DNA of 46,287 bases from Pseudomonas anguilliseptica (GTDB lineage: Bacteria; Pseudomonadota; Gammaproteobacteria; Pseudomonadales; Pseudomonadaceae). Made by a program: the position numbers and the translations under genes. The first letter of the stretch is position 1, and each line of letters opens with the position of its first letter. Shown one piece after another: positions 25,753 to 33,110 of the stretch. Below the pieces are notes generated by a model. It saw only the letters and a program-made list of their open reading frames with translations. It ran no database searches and was not told where the DNA came from. The stretch is from positions 1-46,287 of the forward strand of contig NZ_JAEIOI010000008.1 in NCBI RefSeq assembly GCF_021375795.1, written 5' to 3'.

Positions 25753-26763
25753 ATGCAAACCCCGGCATTTACTGGCGAACTGGAAGACTGGAACACCCTG
25801 AACAGCAGCATCGGCTTTCCCGAGCTGTTGGTCGGCAACGGTGCAAGCCTGGCGGTATGGCGCAAATTTGCCTACTTCTCACTGTTCGACGAGGCGCAGA
25901 CTACGCGCAATCGCCCGCTCAGCCCGACTGAACTCAGCGTGTTCCGCGCCCTGGACACCAGCAATTTCGAGCAGGTGCTCAGCGCGCTGAAAAACAGCAT
26001 CCGGGTCAATGCCGCGCTGACCATCAACTCGTCCTCGCCACGCCATCGCTACTTCGCCATCAAGGAAGCGCTGATCCACGCCGTGCGCGCGGTGCATATT
26101 CCCTGGAGCCAGATGCAGGCTGATCGCCTGACACGGATCAACAGCGCGCTGAGCCAGTACCAGACGGTGTATTCCGGCAATTACGACTTGCTCAACTACT
26201 GGGCAGTGATGCAGGCGCCGGACGCATTTGAAAACCTGTTTAGAGGTGCGGACTCAACCTTCGATCCAGGCAACAGCCAGCACCAGGGCCATGCCACGCG
26301 CATGCTCTATCTGCACGGTGGCATGCACCTGGTGAAGAACATCGACGGCAGCACGCGTATTCTCAATTCATCGGAAAGCACCTTGCTGGCCAGTTTCGCC
26401 ATCAACCAGCTCGGCGATATTCCGTTGTTCGTCAACGAAGGCAGCAGCGCGGACAAGCTCAAGGCCATTCGCAGCAGCGACTATCTATCGTTCTGCTACA
26501 GCCAGCTGGCGCACCCCAAGGACAGGCTGTGCATCTTCGGCCACAGCCTGTCGGCGCAGGACCAGCACCTGACCCAGGCACTGCAACAGGCCGGAGTGAA
26601 AACCCTGGCCATCTCGATCTACCCGCACAACCCGCTGTTTGTCGCGCAGCAGAAGCAGCACTACGCCAGCCTGTTCGCCGAACAGCAGGTGGAACTGCGT
26701 TTCTTCGATGCGCTCAGCCACCCGCTGGGTGACCCTGCGCTGCGTATCGCCACTGGCGTTTAA
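25753..26763 (+). CDS. DUF4917 family, SIR2-like protein
   Basis: A 336-residue protein starting 5 nt after the exporter stop. Four spaced motifs fit a SIR2-type nucleotide-binding fold: GNGAS (28-32), SGNYD (141-145), YLHGG with candidate catalytic His188, and GHSLSAQD (263-270). These correspond to the GAGxS, TxNYD, LHG and GYSxxD signatures of SIR2-like NADases, several of which act in phage defence by consuming NAD+. The family assignment as DUF4917 is from recognition; catalytic activity is inference. Its stop overlaps the convergent RHH gene stop (26760-26763). Confidence 0.7.
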   Translation: MQTPAFTGELEDWNTLNSSIGFPELLVGNGASLAVWRKFAYFSLFDEAQTTRNRPLSPTELSVFRALDTSNFEQVLSALKNSIRVNAALTINSSSPRHRYFAIKEALIHAVRAVHIPWSQMQADRLTRINSALSQYQTVYSGNYDLLNYWAVMQAPDAFENLFRGADSTFDPGNSQHQGHATRMLYLHGGMHLVKNIDGSTRILNSSESTLLASFAINQLGDIPLFVNEGSSADKLKAIRSSDYLSFCYSQLAHPKDRLCIFGHSLSAQDQHLTQALQQAGVKTLAISIYPHNPLFVAQQKQHYASLFAEQQVELRFFDALSHPLGDPALRIATGV

Positions 26764-27062
26764 CCCTGGATCGAACGCACCAGACTCAGCTCGGCCGGCG
26801 CACGACGCTGACTGAGGTAACGGGTGCAGCTGACGCGTAGAAACGAGGCGAAATTCACCACCTCGCCGCGATAGTCCATCACCTCGTCATACAGCTTGGT
26901 GATCAGCTGATTGGTGGTCATGCCATCGACCTCGGCGATTTCGCGCAGGATGTCCCAGAACTGGTTTTCCAGGCGCAGGGTGGTGACCACGCCACGGATG
27001 CGCAGCGAGCGGGCACGGGACTCGTAAAGAATCGGATCGGCTTTGACATACAGCTCGCACAT
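26760..27062 (-). CDS. Ribbon-helix-helix domain protein
   Basis: A 100-residue protein. The middle part (GVVTTLRLENQFWDILREIAEVDGMTTNQLITKLYDEV) has the strand-helix-helix pattern of RHH_4 proteins, which bind DNA as dimers. It starts 46 nt after the end of the DJ-1/PfpI gene on the same strand, so the two are probably co-transcribed. No toxin partner of usual size is adjacent. The role could be regulation of this locus; similar proteins are often misannotated as arylsulfate sulfotransferase. Confidence 0.78.
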   Translation of the reverse strand: MCELYVKADPILYESRARSLRIRGVVTTLRLENQFWDILREIAEVDGMTTNQLITKLYDEVMDYRGEVVNFASFLRVSCTRYLSQRRAPAELSLVRSIQG

Positions 27063-27107
27063 GGCGGCTCACCTCCCTGAGTGTTGGGGTCTGACGGCCC
27101 CGGCAGT

Positions 27108-27689
27108 TTATAGCGTGATCTGCGTACCGAGCAGACCGAGGAATGCGGCCAGCCAGTTGGGGTGCGCTGGCCAGGCCGGGGCGGTGACCAGATTGCCCTG
27201 CACATGGGCCTGGTCCACGGCGATATCGACATAGCGCCCGCCGGCCAGGGTCACTTCCGGGCCACAGGCCGGGTAGGCGCTGCATTCGCGGCCTTTAAGC
27301 ACGCCAGCAGCGGCGAGCAATTGCGCGCCATGGCAAACCGCCGCAATCGGTTTGCCAACCTTGTCGAAGGCCTGTACCAGCGCCAGCACCTGAGCGTTCA
27401 GGCGCAGGTACTCCGGGGCGCGGCCACCGGGGATCAACAGGGCGTCGTAGTTTTCGGCCTTGACCTGAGCGAAGTCGAAGTTGAGGGCGAAGTTATGCCC
27501 CGGTTTTTCGCTGTAGGTCTGCTCGCCTTCAAAATCGTGGATGGCGGTGCGTACGCTTTGCCCGGCAGTCTTGTCCGGACACACCGCGTGCACCTGATGA
27601 CCGACCATCAGCAGCGCCTGAAACGGCACCATCACCTCGTAGTCTTCGACGTAGTCGCCGACCAGCATAAGAATCTTCTTCGCTGCCAT
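27108..27689 (-). CDS. DJ-1/PfpI-family protein
   Basis: A 193-residue cytosolic protein. The nucleophile elbow AVCHGAQLL places the reactive cysteine at residue 119, followed by His120; the acidic partner is in EDYE (15-18). LLIPGGRAPEYLR is typical of the PfpI/YhbO branch. Members act as stress-response deglycases, glyoxalases or, rarely, proteases; the exact reaction cannot be told. It lies upstream of and probably in one message with the RHH gene. Confidence 0.88.
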   Translation of the reverse strand: MAAKKILMLVGDYVEDYEVMVPFQALLMVGHQVHAVCPDKTAGQSVRTAIHDFEGEQTYSEKPGHNFALNFDFAQVKAENYDALLIPGGRAPEYLRLNAQVLALVQAFDKVGKPIAAVCHGAQLLAAAGVLKGRECSAYPACGPEVTLAGGRYVDIAVDQAHVQGNLVTAPAWPAHPNWLAAFLGLLGTQITL

Positions 27690-27817
27690 GTGCCTGCTCC
27701 CTTCAATGAATTGAGAAGCACAGAGTGTTATCCCGATCCGCCCAGCGCGGGTAATAACCCGGTACTACAGAGCAAACGATAGATAGACGGTCAGCGAGGA
27801 ATGGCGAAAGGCAGCAA

Positions 27818-27903
27818 GTAGGTTGGGTTGAGGAGCAAGGCGACGAAGCCCAACTAGGCATGCCACAGCTCGTTGGGCTTCGCTGCGCTCAACACCAACC
27901 TAC
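27818..27903. repeat. Dispersed inverted-repeat element (GTAGGTTGGG type)
   Basis: GTAGGTTGGGTTGAG at the left pairs imperfectly with the right end CTCAACACCAACCTAC, and an inner CGAAGCCCAAC pairs with GTTGGGCTTCG. The whole 86 bp folds into one long hairpin with no ORF. Elements of this kind are common between genes in gammaproteobacteria. No second copy lies in this window. Confidence 0.75.
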
Positions 27904-27954
27904 CTGCGCACGACACACATACCAAGGCGGTACATAGCAGAAGGAAAGGCTGGA

Positions 27955-28368
27955 TTACTCCAGCACTTCCTCATCGCGCAGCAGCACATAGGTGCAGCCA
28001 GTGTCGTCTTCCAGGTAGTCGTGCACATAGAACATCACGACTTCACCCAGGCCGGGCTGGGCGGCCACGTAGTCACCGATATCCACGGTGAAATGGCCTT
28101 TGGAACCCGGTTTAGCTTCACACTCGATGCGCGCATTGACGAACAGCTCCGGCGCGCTGTCGCCGAAATAATCTTCACGCTCTGCAGCATCCCAGTCGGC
28201 CGGGGCTTCGAACGGGCCGCAGAACAGCACCTTGGCATCACCCAGATCCACTTCCTCGGCTTCCGGGTCCTGGTCATCCGCGCGATACACCGTGCAGTCC
28301 TGCGCGTCAGGGTTTTCCAGAATGGCCAGACGGGCCGCCAGTTGTTGCTCAGTATCCATAGGGGGCAT
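27955..28368 (-). CDS. Acidic hypothetical protein
   Basis: A 137-residue protein, very acidic (many Asp/Glu), without signal peptide or membrane helix. The start at 28368 has GGAG about 7 nt upstream; a second ATG at 28359 is possible. Segments such as AKVLFCGPFEAPADWD and VVMFYVHDYLEDDTGCTYVLL suggest a beta-rich fold. I do not recognise the family. It is monocistronic, flanked by the inverted-repeat element on one side and a MITE on the other. Confidence 0.7.
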   Translation of the reverse strand: MPPMDTEQQLAARLAILENPDAQDCTVYRADDQDPEAEEVDLGDAKVLFCGPFEAPADWDAAEREDYFGDSAPELFVNARIECEAKPGSKGHFTVDIGDYVAAQPGLGEVVMFYVHDYLEDDTGCTYVLLRDEEVLE

Positions 28369-28517
28369 AACGATCTCCGAGCGTAGGCGCTTAAGGTCAG
28401 GGCAAATCCAGCCAGCAGTCCATCTGCCGGCAAGGCCTAGCAGGCTATGGGCTGTTGCGCTTGCAGTGCAAGCGATGAAATGCCCACAGCCACCTTACGC
28501 AGAATATTTCGCGACGT

Positions 28518-28702
28518 AGAGCCTGTTTACGATCTAGCGAGCTAGAGCCATGCAAGGCAAAAAGAGGCGAGGAAGCGGAGTGTACGAGCTGTACATGAGC
28601 ATTACTCGTTTCAGGTCGCGCTGAAGCGCGTTAGCCGCAAGCGGCTTCCAGCCTGTTTTTAACGCGGCAGGGTCGACGTGCAGCAGATCGTAAACAGGTT
28701 CT
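28518..28702. mobile_element. MITE-like inverted-repeat element, copy 2 (185 bp)
   Basis: Ends AGAGCCTGTTTACGAT and ATCGTAAACAGGTTCT are inverted repeats with one mismatch. The interior shares CAAGGCAAAAAG, GGCGAGGAAGCGGA, TGTAC-hairpin-GTACATGAGCATT and TTTTTAACGC with copy 1 at 12496. It has about 44 extra bases including a GCCGC-AA-GCGGC hairpin. Its right end meets a PmrA-box-like sequence. Confidence 0.88.
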
Positions 28703-28717
28703 TAATTTGGCGTTAAG
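28701..28717 (+). promoter_or_regulatory. PmrA-box-like direct repeat
   Basis: CTTAAT-TTGGC-GTTAAG (28701-28717) is a 6-5-6 direct repeat that fits the known PmrA box (YTTAAK-N5-CTTAAK) except for one base. It lies 47 bp before the hemolysin-family gene, and the same gene run ends in a PmrA-like regulator. The first two bases belong to the MITE end. Binding is inferred. Confidence 0.5.
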
Positions 28718-28764
28718 ACTGCAGGCAGACACTCACACCCAAGTTCACAGACGAGGTTCCGTTT

Positions 28765-29454
28765 ATGGAGCTGCCTTGGGTGTATCAAAACACTGCACTT
28801 GCACAGATCGGCCGCGAGCAACCGCTCAGCCTGTACCTGGCCAACCATGAAAGTCCACGCCGAGCGGGGATTGAAGCCTTTATCGGCGAGCGCTTTGCCG
28901 CTCAGCATCAAGCGCGTATCCGTCACTTCATGCCCTGCCTGCTCAGCCTGGAAGATCGCGACGGGCAACTGCTCGGCGCAGTGGGCCTGCGCGGTGCCGC
29001 CAGTGGCCCGCTGTTTCTTGAACGCTACCTGCAGCAACCGGCGGAACAGGTGATTGCAGCCCAGCAGGTGGCCAATGCGCCGCAACGAGCACAGCTGGTT
29101 GAGGTCGGCAACCTGGCAGCGGGCAGCCCGGGCGCTGCGCGTTTGCTGATCGTCGCCCTCACCGACCTGCTGGTGGCGCTGGGTTATCGCTGGGTGACCT
29201 TTACCGGCACCCTGGCCCTGCTCAACAGCTTCCAGCGCCTGGGTCTGACGCCCGTAGCACTGGGCCCGGCCAATCCGGATTGTGTGGGCGATGAACTGGC
29301 GGACTGGGGCAGCTACTACAACAACCAACCGCAGGTGATGGCCGGCGACATCTACGCCGGTCACCAACGCCTGCTGCAACTGGGTGCTTACCCGCGCCTG
29401 GCTCACCACGCTTTCTATGCCCTGGAGGACATGCCTGATGTGGCCTGCCGCTGA
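28765..29454 (+). CDS. Thermostable-hemolysin-family protein (GNAT-like)
   Basis: A 229-residue protein with no signal peptide or membrane helix, so a pore-forming role is unlikely despite the family name. The order of features (SLEDRDGQLLGAVGLR, QLVEVGNLAAGSPGAARLL, then YRWVTFTGTLALLNSFQRLGL) resembles the acyltransferase fold of GNAT enzymes and of autoinducer synthases. Family recognition is T_hemolysin (delta-VPH type). It is the first gene of a seven-gene run; its last 17 nt overlap the AMP-ligase gene. The inferred role is acyl or acetyl transfer within that pathway; this is not demonstrated for the family. Confidence 0.75.
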   Translation: MELPWVYQNTALAQIGREQPLSLYLANHESPRRAGIEAFIGERFAAQHQARIRHFMPCLLSLEDRDGQLLGAVGLRGAASGPLFLERYLQQPAEQVIAAQQVANAPQRAQLVEVGNLAAGSPGAARLLIVALTDLLVALGYRWVTFTGTLALLNSFQRLGLTPVALGPANPDCVGDELADWGSYYNNQPQVMAGDIYAGHQRLLQLGAYPRLAHHAFYALEDMPDVACR

Positions 29455-30910
29455 ATCACTGTTCAACCGCCTGGCCGAACTAGGCGATGCCAGCGCCCTG
29501 CGTGAAGGCCCTTGGCAACTGAGCTACGCCCAGCTGCTGCATGAGGTCGAGCAGCGCAGTGCGCAACTGCTGGAGCAGGGCGCGCGGCGCGTTGCCCTGG
29601 CCCTGGACAATGGCATCGACTGGGTGCTCTGGGACCTGGCCACCCTGCATGCCGGGCTGGTTTGCGTGCCGCTTCCGGGCTTCTTCTCCAGCGGCCAGCA
29701 GGCCCATGTGCTCGACAGTGCCAGTATCGACTGCCTGATCGGCCCGAACACTGCACTGTTCAGCGCACTGGGTTTCAGCCCTAGCGCGGCCGGCATGCTG
29801 CAACGCCCACGGGCGCAGGTCAGCACGCTGCCCGTCGGCACCTGCAAGATCACCTACACCTCCGGCACTACCGGGCAACCCAAAGGCGTATGCCTGGATA
29901 TCGCCACACAGTTGGCCGTGGCTCACAGCCTGGTGCAGGCCAGCGCCAGCTGCGCAGTCGAACGCCACCTGTGCGTCCTGCCACTGGCCACCCTGCTGGA
30001 AAACATTGCCGGGGTTTATGCGCCCTTGCTGGCTGGGGCGCGGATTGAGCTGATGCCAATGGCGCAGATCGGCCTGCTGGGTGCCAGCCAGTTCGACCTG
30101 CCGCGCTTTCTCGGCGCCCTGGCCCAGGCGCAACCCAATAGCCTGATCCTCCTGCCGCAATTGCTGCTGGCGCTGGTCAGTGCGGCCGAACGCGGCCTGC
30201 CGGTGCCGAGCTGCCTGCGCTTTATCGCCGTCGGCGGTGGCCGCGTCGCCAGCCATTTGCTGCAACGCGCCGACGCTCTGGGGCTGCCGGTATTCGAAGG
30301 CTACGGTCTGTCCGAGTGCGCCTCGGTGGTGTGCCTGAACACCCCGGAAAACCGCTGCATCGGCACCGTCGGCCAGCCATTGCCACACCTGCAGGTACGC
30401 CTGGGCACAGACGGCGAGGTGCTGGTCAAAGGCCCACGCTTGCTCGGCTACCTGGGCGAACCATGCCCTGATGCAGAGTGGCTGGGCACTGGTGACCTGG
30501 GGCATTTCGACGGGCCGTTTCTGGTGCTGCATGGGCGCAAAAAACACCAGTTCATCACCGCCTTTGGCCGCAACGTCAACCCGGAATGGGTCGAGGCCGA
30601 GCTGGTGCAACAACTGCCGATTGCCCAGGCCTGGCTATACGGCGAGGCCCTGCCAGGCAACGTCGCCGTGCTGGTGCCGCGCTACCCGAATACCAGCGAC
30701 AGCCAACTGGCTGAAGCCGTGGCCAGTGCCAACCAAGCCTTGCCCGACTACGCCCGCGTGCACCACTGGCTGCGCGCCCCAGCCCCTTTCAGCACCAGCA
30801 ACGAGCTGGCCACCAGCAATGGCCGCCTGCGCCGTGCTGCTCTGTTCAACCACTACCAGCACGCCATCGAACAGTTGATGGCGCAGCAAACCTGCTACGG
30901 AGATGTCTGA
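29438..30910 (+). CDS. Stand-alone AMP-forming acyl ligase
   Basis: A 490-residue protein from ATG 29438 (GGAGG 9 nt upstream, inside the preceding gene). Adenylate-forming motifs are clear: ITYTSGTTGQPKGV (P-loop, 138-151), YGLSECAS (A5), GTGDLG (A7) and GRKKHQFITAFGRNVNPEWVEAEL (A8). The A10 motif reads NGRLRR, with Arg463 in place of the usual catalytic lysine. No carrier-protein or condensation domain is attached, so it activates a free acid as acyl-AMP, ending in a thioester or amide. Overlaps on both sides suggest tight coupling with the neighbours. Confidence 0.88.
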   Translation: MWPAAESLFNRLAELGDASALREGPWQLSYAQLLHEVEQRSAQLLEQGARRVALALDNGIDWVLWDLATLHAGLVCVPLPGFFSSGQQAHVLDSASIDCLIGPNTALFSALGFSPSAAGMLQRPRAQVSTLPVGTCKITYTSGTTGQPKGVCLDIATQLAVAHSLVQASASCAVERHLCVLPLATLLENIAGVYAPLLAGARIELMPMAQIGLLGASQFDLPRFLGALAQAQPNSLILLPQLLLALVSAAERGLPVPSCLRFIAVGGGRVASHLLQRADALGLPVFEGYGLSECASVVCLNTPENRCIGTVGQPLPHLQVRLGTDGEVLVKGPRLLGYLGEPCPDAEWLGTGDLGHFDGPFLVLHGRKKHQFITAFGRNVNPEWVEAELVQQLPIAQAWLYGEALPGNVAVLVPRYPNTSDSQLAEAVASANQALPDYARVHHWLRAPAPFSTSNELATSNGRLRRAALFNHYQHAIEQLMAQQTCYGDV

Positions 30911-31563
30911 TGAACTTCTATGAATCCCTGCTTGAACAAACCAGCGCTGAACGCAACTACCTGCTCAGCGCGCCGATCATCGCCCAGGCCATGGCCGGCA
31001 CCGTCAGCCTGAACAGCTACGTGGCCTTTCTCACTGAGGCCTACCACCACGTCAAACACACCGTGCCATTGCTGATGGCCTGCGGCGCACGTTTGCCGGA
31101 GCGGCTGGAGTGGCTGCGCGAAGCCATCGGCGAATACATCGAGGAAGAAACGGGGCACCAGGAATGGGTGCTCAACGACATTGCCGTGTGCGGTGCCGAT
31201 AAAGAAGCGGTGCGCCACGGCACGCCCAAACTACCCACCGAACTGATGGTCAGCTACGTCTACGACCGCATCGCACGGCATAACCCGGTGAGTTTCTTCG
31301 GCATGGTCAATGTGCTGGAAGGCACCAGCATTGCCTTGGCCACCCAGGTAGCCGGGGTGATCCAGGACAAGCTGCAACTGCCAAACAAGGCGTTCAGCTA
31401 CCTCAGCTCCCACGGCAGCCTGGATCTGGAACACATCGAGTTCTTCAAGAAATTGATGAACCAGCTCGACAACGACGACGACAAAGCCGCCGTGGTGCAC
31501 ACCGCCAAGGTGGTCTACCGCCTGTATGGCGACATGTTCCGCAGCCTGCCGCTGAGCGCTTAG
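30910..31563 (+). CDS. Heme-oxygenase-like putative di-iron oxidase
   Basis: A 217-residue all-helical protein; TGATG joins it to the ligase stop. Potential metal ligands are spaced as in heme-oxygenase-like di-iron oxidases/oxygenases (UndA, BesC, SznF type): Glu43-x2-His46, Glu79/Glu80 and His83, Glu137, His168, Asp172 and His175. It would be annotated as an iron-containing redox enzyme or TenA-like; the retained carboxylate/histidine set argues for metal chemistry rather than thiaminase. UndA-type proteins decarboxylate fatty acids and others oxidise amino-acid side chains, so an oxidative step on the activated acid or its product is likely. The substrate is unknown. Confidence 0.8.
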   Translation: MNFYESLLEQTSAERNYLLSAPIIAQAMAGTVSLNSYVAFLTEAYHHVKHTVPLLMACGARLPERLEWLREAIGEYIEEETGHQEWVLNDIAVCGADKEAVRHGTPKLPTELMVSYVYDRIARHNPVSFFGMVNVLEGTSIALATQVAGVIQDKLQLPNKAFSYLSSHGSLDLEHIEFFKKLMNQLDNDDDKAAVVHTAKVVYRLYGDMFRSLPLSA

Positions 31564-31571
31564 GAGGCACC

Positions 31572-32363
31572 ATGAAACTGTCTGAATGTCGCGCCGTGAT
31601 TACCGGTGCCAGTGGTGGAATCGGCCAGGCATTGGTCGCCGCCCTGCTGCTCGAAGGCGCCCAACTGCTGTTGGTCGGCCGCCAGCCGCAACCCCTGCAG
31701 GCATTGGCCAAAGCCCACGCGGGCAAGATCACGGTGGTGGCGGCCGATATCTGTGAACGCAGCGGTCGTGAAGCGGTGGTCGCCGCCGCGCAACGTTTCG
31801 GCGGTATCAACACGCTGATCAATGCTGCCGGGGTCAATCACTTCGGCCTGCTCGAGCAGCATGAAGAAAGCGCCATCGCCGAGCTGATCACACTCAACGT
31901 CACTGCCACCCTGCAACTGACTCACCGTCTGCTGCCGCTGCTGCGGCAACAGGGCCGGGCGCTGGTGGTCAACCTCGGTTCGACCTTCGGCTCCATCGGC
32001 TACCCCGGCTTCAGCGCCTATTGCGCCAGCAAATTCGCCCTGCGCGGGTTCTCCGAAGCCCTGCGCCGTGAGCTGGCCGATACCCAGGTCAAGGTTCTCT
32101 ACTTTGCCCCACGCGCCACCCAGACCAGCATGAACGCCGCCAATGTGGTGGCCATGAATGACGAGCTCAAGGTGGCCATGGACGACCCGCACAGCGTCGC
32201 CCTGCAACTGCTGGCCGCCATTCGCCGCGAGGAGGAAGAGCGCTACCTGGGCTGGCCGGAACAACTCTTCGTACGCCTCAACAGCCTGCTGCCGCGCCTG
32301 GTTGATCAGGCCCTGCGCAAACAACTGCCGATCATTCAGCGCTTTGCCCGAAGCAAACCCTAA
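31572..32363 (+). CDS. Short-chain dehydrogenase/reductase
   Basis: A 263-residue classical SDR. The cofactor motif TGASGGIG is at 11-18, NAAG at 82-85, and the catalytic Ser135-Tyr148-Lys152 set is intact (YCASK). No acidic residue follows the second strand clearly; VGRQPQ there suggests NADPH preference. It reduces or oxidises a carbonyl/alcohol, presumably on the product of the two upstream enzymes. TAGGAGG precedes the start, 8 nt after the oxidase stop. A cytosolic enzyme. Confidence 0.9.
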   Translation: MKLSECRAVITGASGGIGQALVAALLLEGAQLLLVGRQPQPLQALAKAHAGKITVVAADICERSGREAVVAAAQRFGGINTLINAAGVNHFGLLEQHEESAIAELITLNVTATLQLTHRLLPLLRQQGRALVVNLGSTFGSIGYPGFSAYCASKFALRGFSEALRRELADTQVKVLYFAPRATQTSMNAANVVAMNDELKVAMDDPHSVALQLLAAIRREEEERYLGWPEQLFVRLNSLLPRLVDQALRKQLPIIQRFARSKP

Positions 32364-32375
32364 GAGGACACCCCA

Positions 32376-33026
32376 ATGAAGCTGCTCCGTAACGCCGCCT
32401 GCGCCCTGCTCTGCCTCACCAGCCTGCCCAGCTTTGCCCTCAGCGAACAGGGCCAGGCCCAGCTGCAAAACCTGCAAGACCGTTGGGCCGAGATCAACTA
32501 CCAGTTGCCCAAGGAGCAACGCGAAAAAGCCTTCGCCAGCCTGAGCAAACAAGCGCAACAAGCCGTCGCCGCCGAGCCGAACGCCGCCGAGTTGCAGATC
32601 TGGAACGGCATCATCCTCAGCACTTACGCCGGCGCCAAGGGCGGCCTGGGTGCGCTGGGCCTGGTCAAAGAGGCCAAGGCCAGCCTGGAACAGGGCCTGG
32701 CACTCGACCCCAAGGCGCTGTCCGGCTCCGCCTACACCAGCCTCGGCAGCCTGTACTACCAGGTCCCCGGCTGGCCGGTGGGCTTTGGTGATGACGAAAA
32801 GGCCGAGGCCATGCTCAAGCAGGCCCTGGCCATCAACCCGGATGGCATCGACCCCAACTACTTCTATGGCGATTACCTGGCCCGCGCCAAACGCTTCGCA
32901 GAAGCCAAGGTTGCGCTGGAGAAAGCCCTGCAAGCGTCGCCACGACCCAACCGGCAGTCGGCTGATGTCGGCCGTAAACAGGAAATTCAGGCTTTGCTGA
33001 ACCAGGTCAACGCCGAGTTGCAGTGA
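32376..33026 (+). CDS. Exported TPR-repeat protein
   Basis: A 216-residue protein with a signal peptide (about 1-22, ending SFA) without a lipobox cysteine, followed by helical TPR-like units (ALGLVKEAKASLEQGLALDP, DEKAEAMLKQALAINPDG, FAEAKVALEKALQASP). It starts 12 nt after the SDR. It is probably a periplasmic scaffold, perhaps connected with the adjacent sensor kinase or with export of the pathway product; neither is shown. A hairpin in the 84-nt gap behind it may limit read-through into the regulator genes. Confidence 0.8.
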   Translation: MKLLRNAACALLCLTSLPSFALSEQGQAQLQNLQDRWAEINYQLPKEQREKAFASLSKQAQQAVAAEPNAAELQIWNGIILSTYAGAKGGLGALGLVKEAKASLEQGLALDPKALSGSAYTSLGSLYYQVPGWPVGFGDDEKAEAMLKQALAINPDGIDPNYFYGDYLARAKRFAEAKVALEKALQASPRPNRQSADVGRKQEIQALLNQVNAELQ

Positions 33027-33042
33027 TAGGCTGTTGCGTGAC

Positions 33043-33071
33043 GCCTGCTCTGCCACTACGGCACGGCAGGC
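33043..33071 (+). promoter_or_regulatory. Hairpin between TPR gene and response regulator
   Basis: GCCTGC with TGCC pairs with GGCA and GCAGGC around loop ACTAC. There is no T-run, so it is likelier an attenuating or processing structure than a terminator. Confidence 0.4.
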
Positions 33072-33110
33072 GCACCTGAAGGTTCAAATAGACAAACCGG
33101 GAATGTCTAC

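Noticed and set aside
26760..27689. RHH gene plus neighbour as a toxin-antitoxin pair
   Set aside because: The neighbours are a DJ-1/PfpI enzyme and a 336-residue SIR2-like protein on the other strand; neither order nor size fits a usual toxin-antitoxin operon.
31560..33056. Long antisense open frame over the SDR and TPR genes
   Set aside because: It crosses two recognised genes, with no ribosome site and no recognisable domain.
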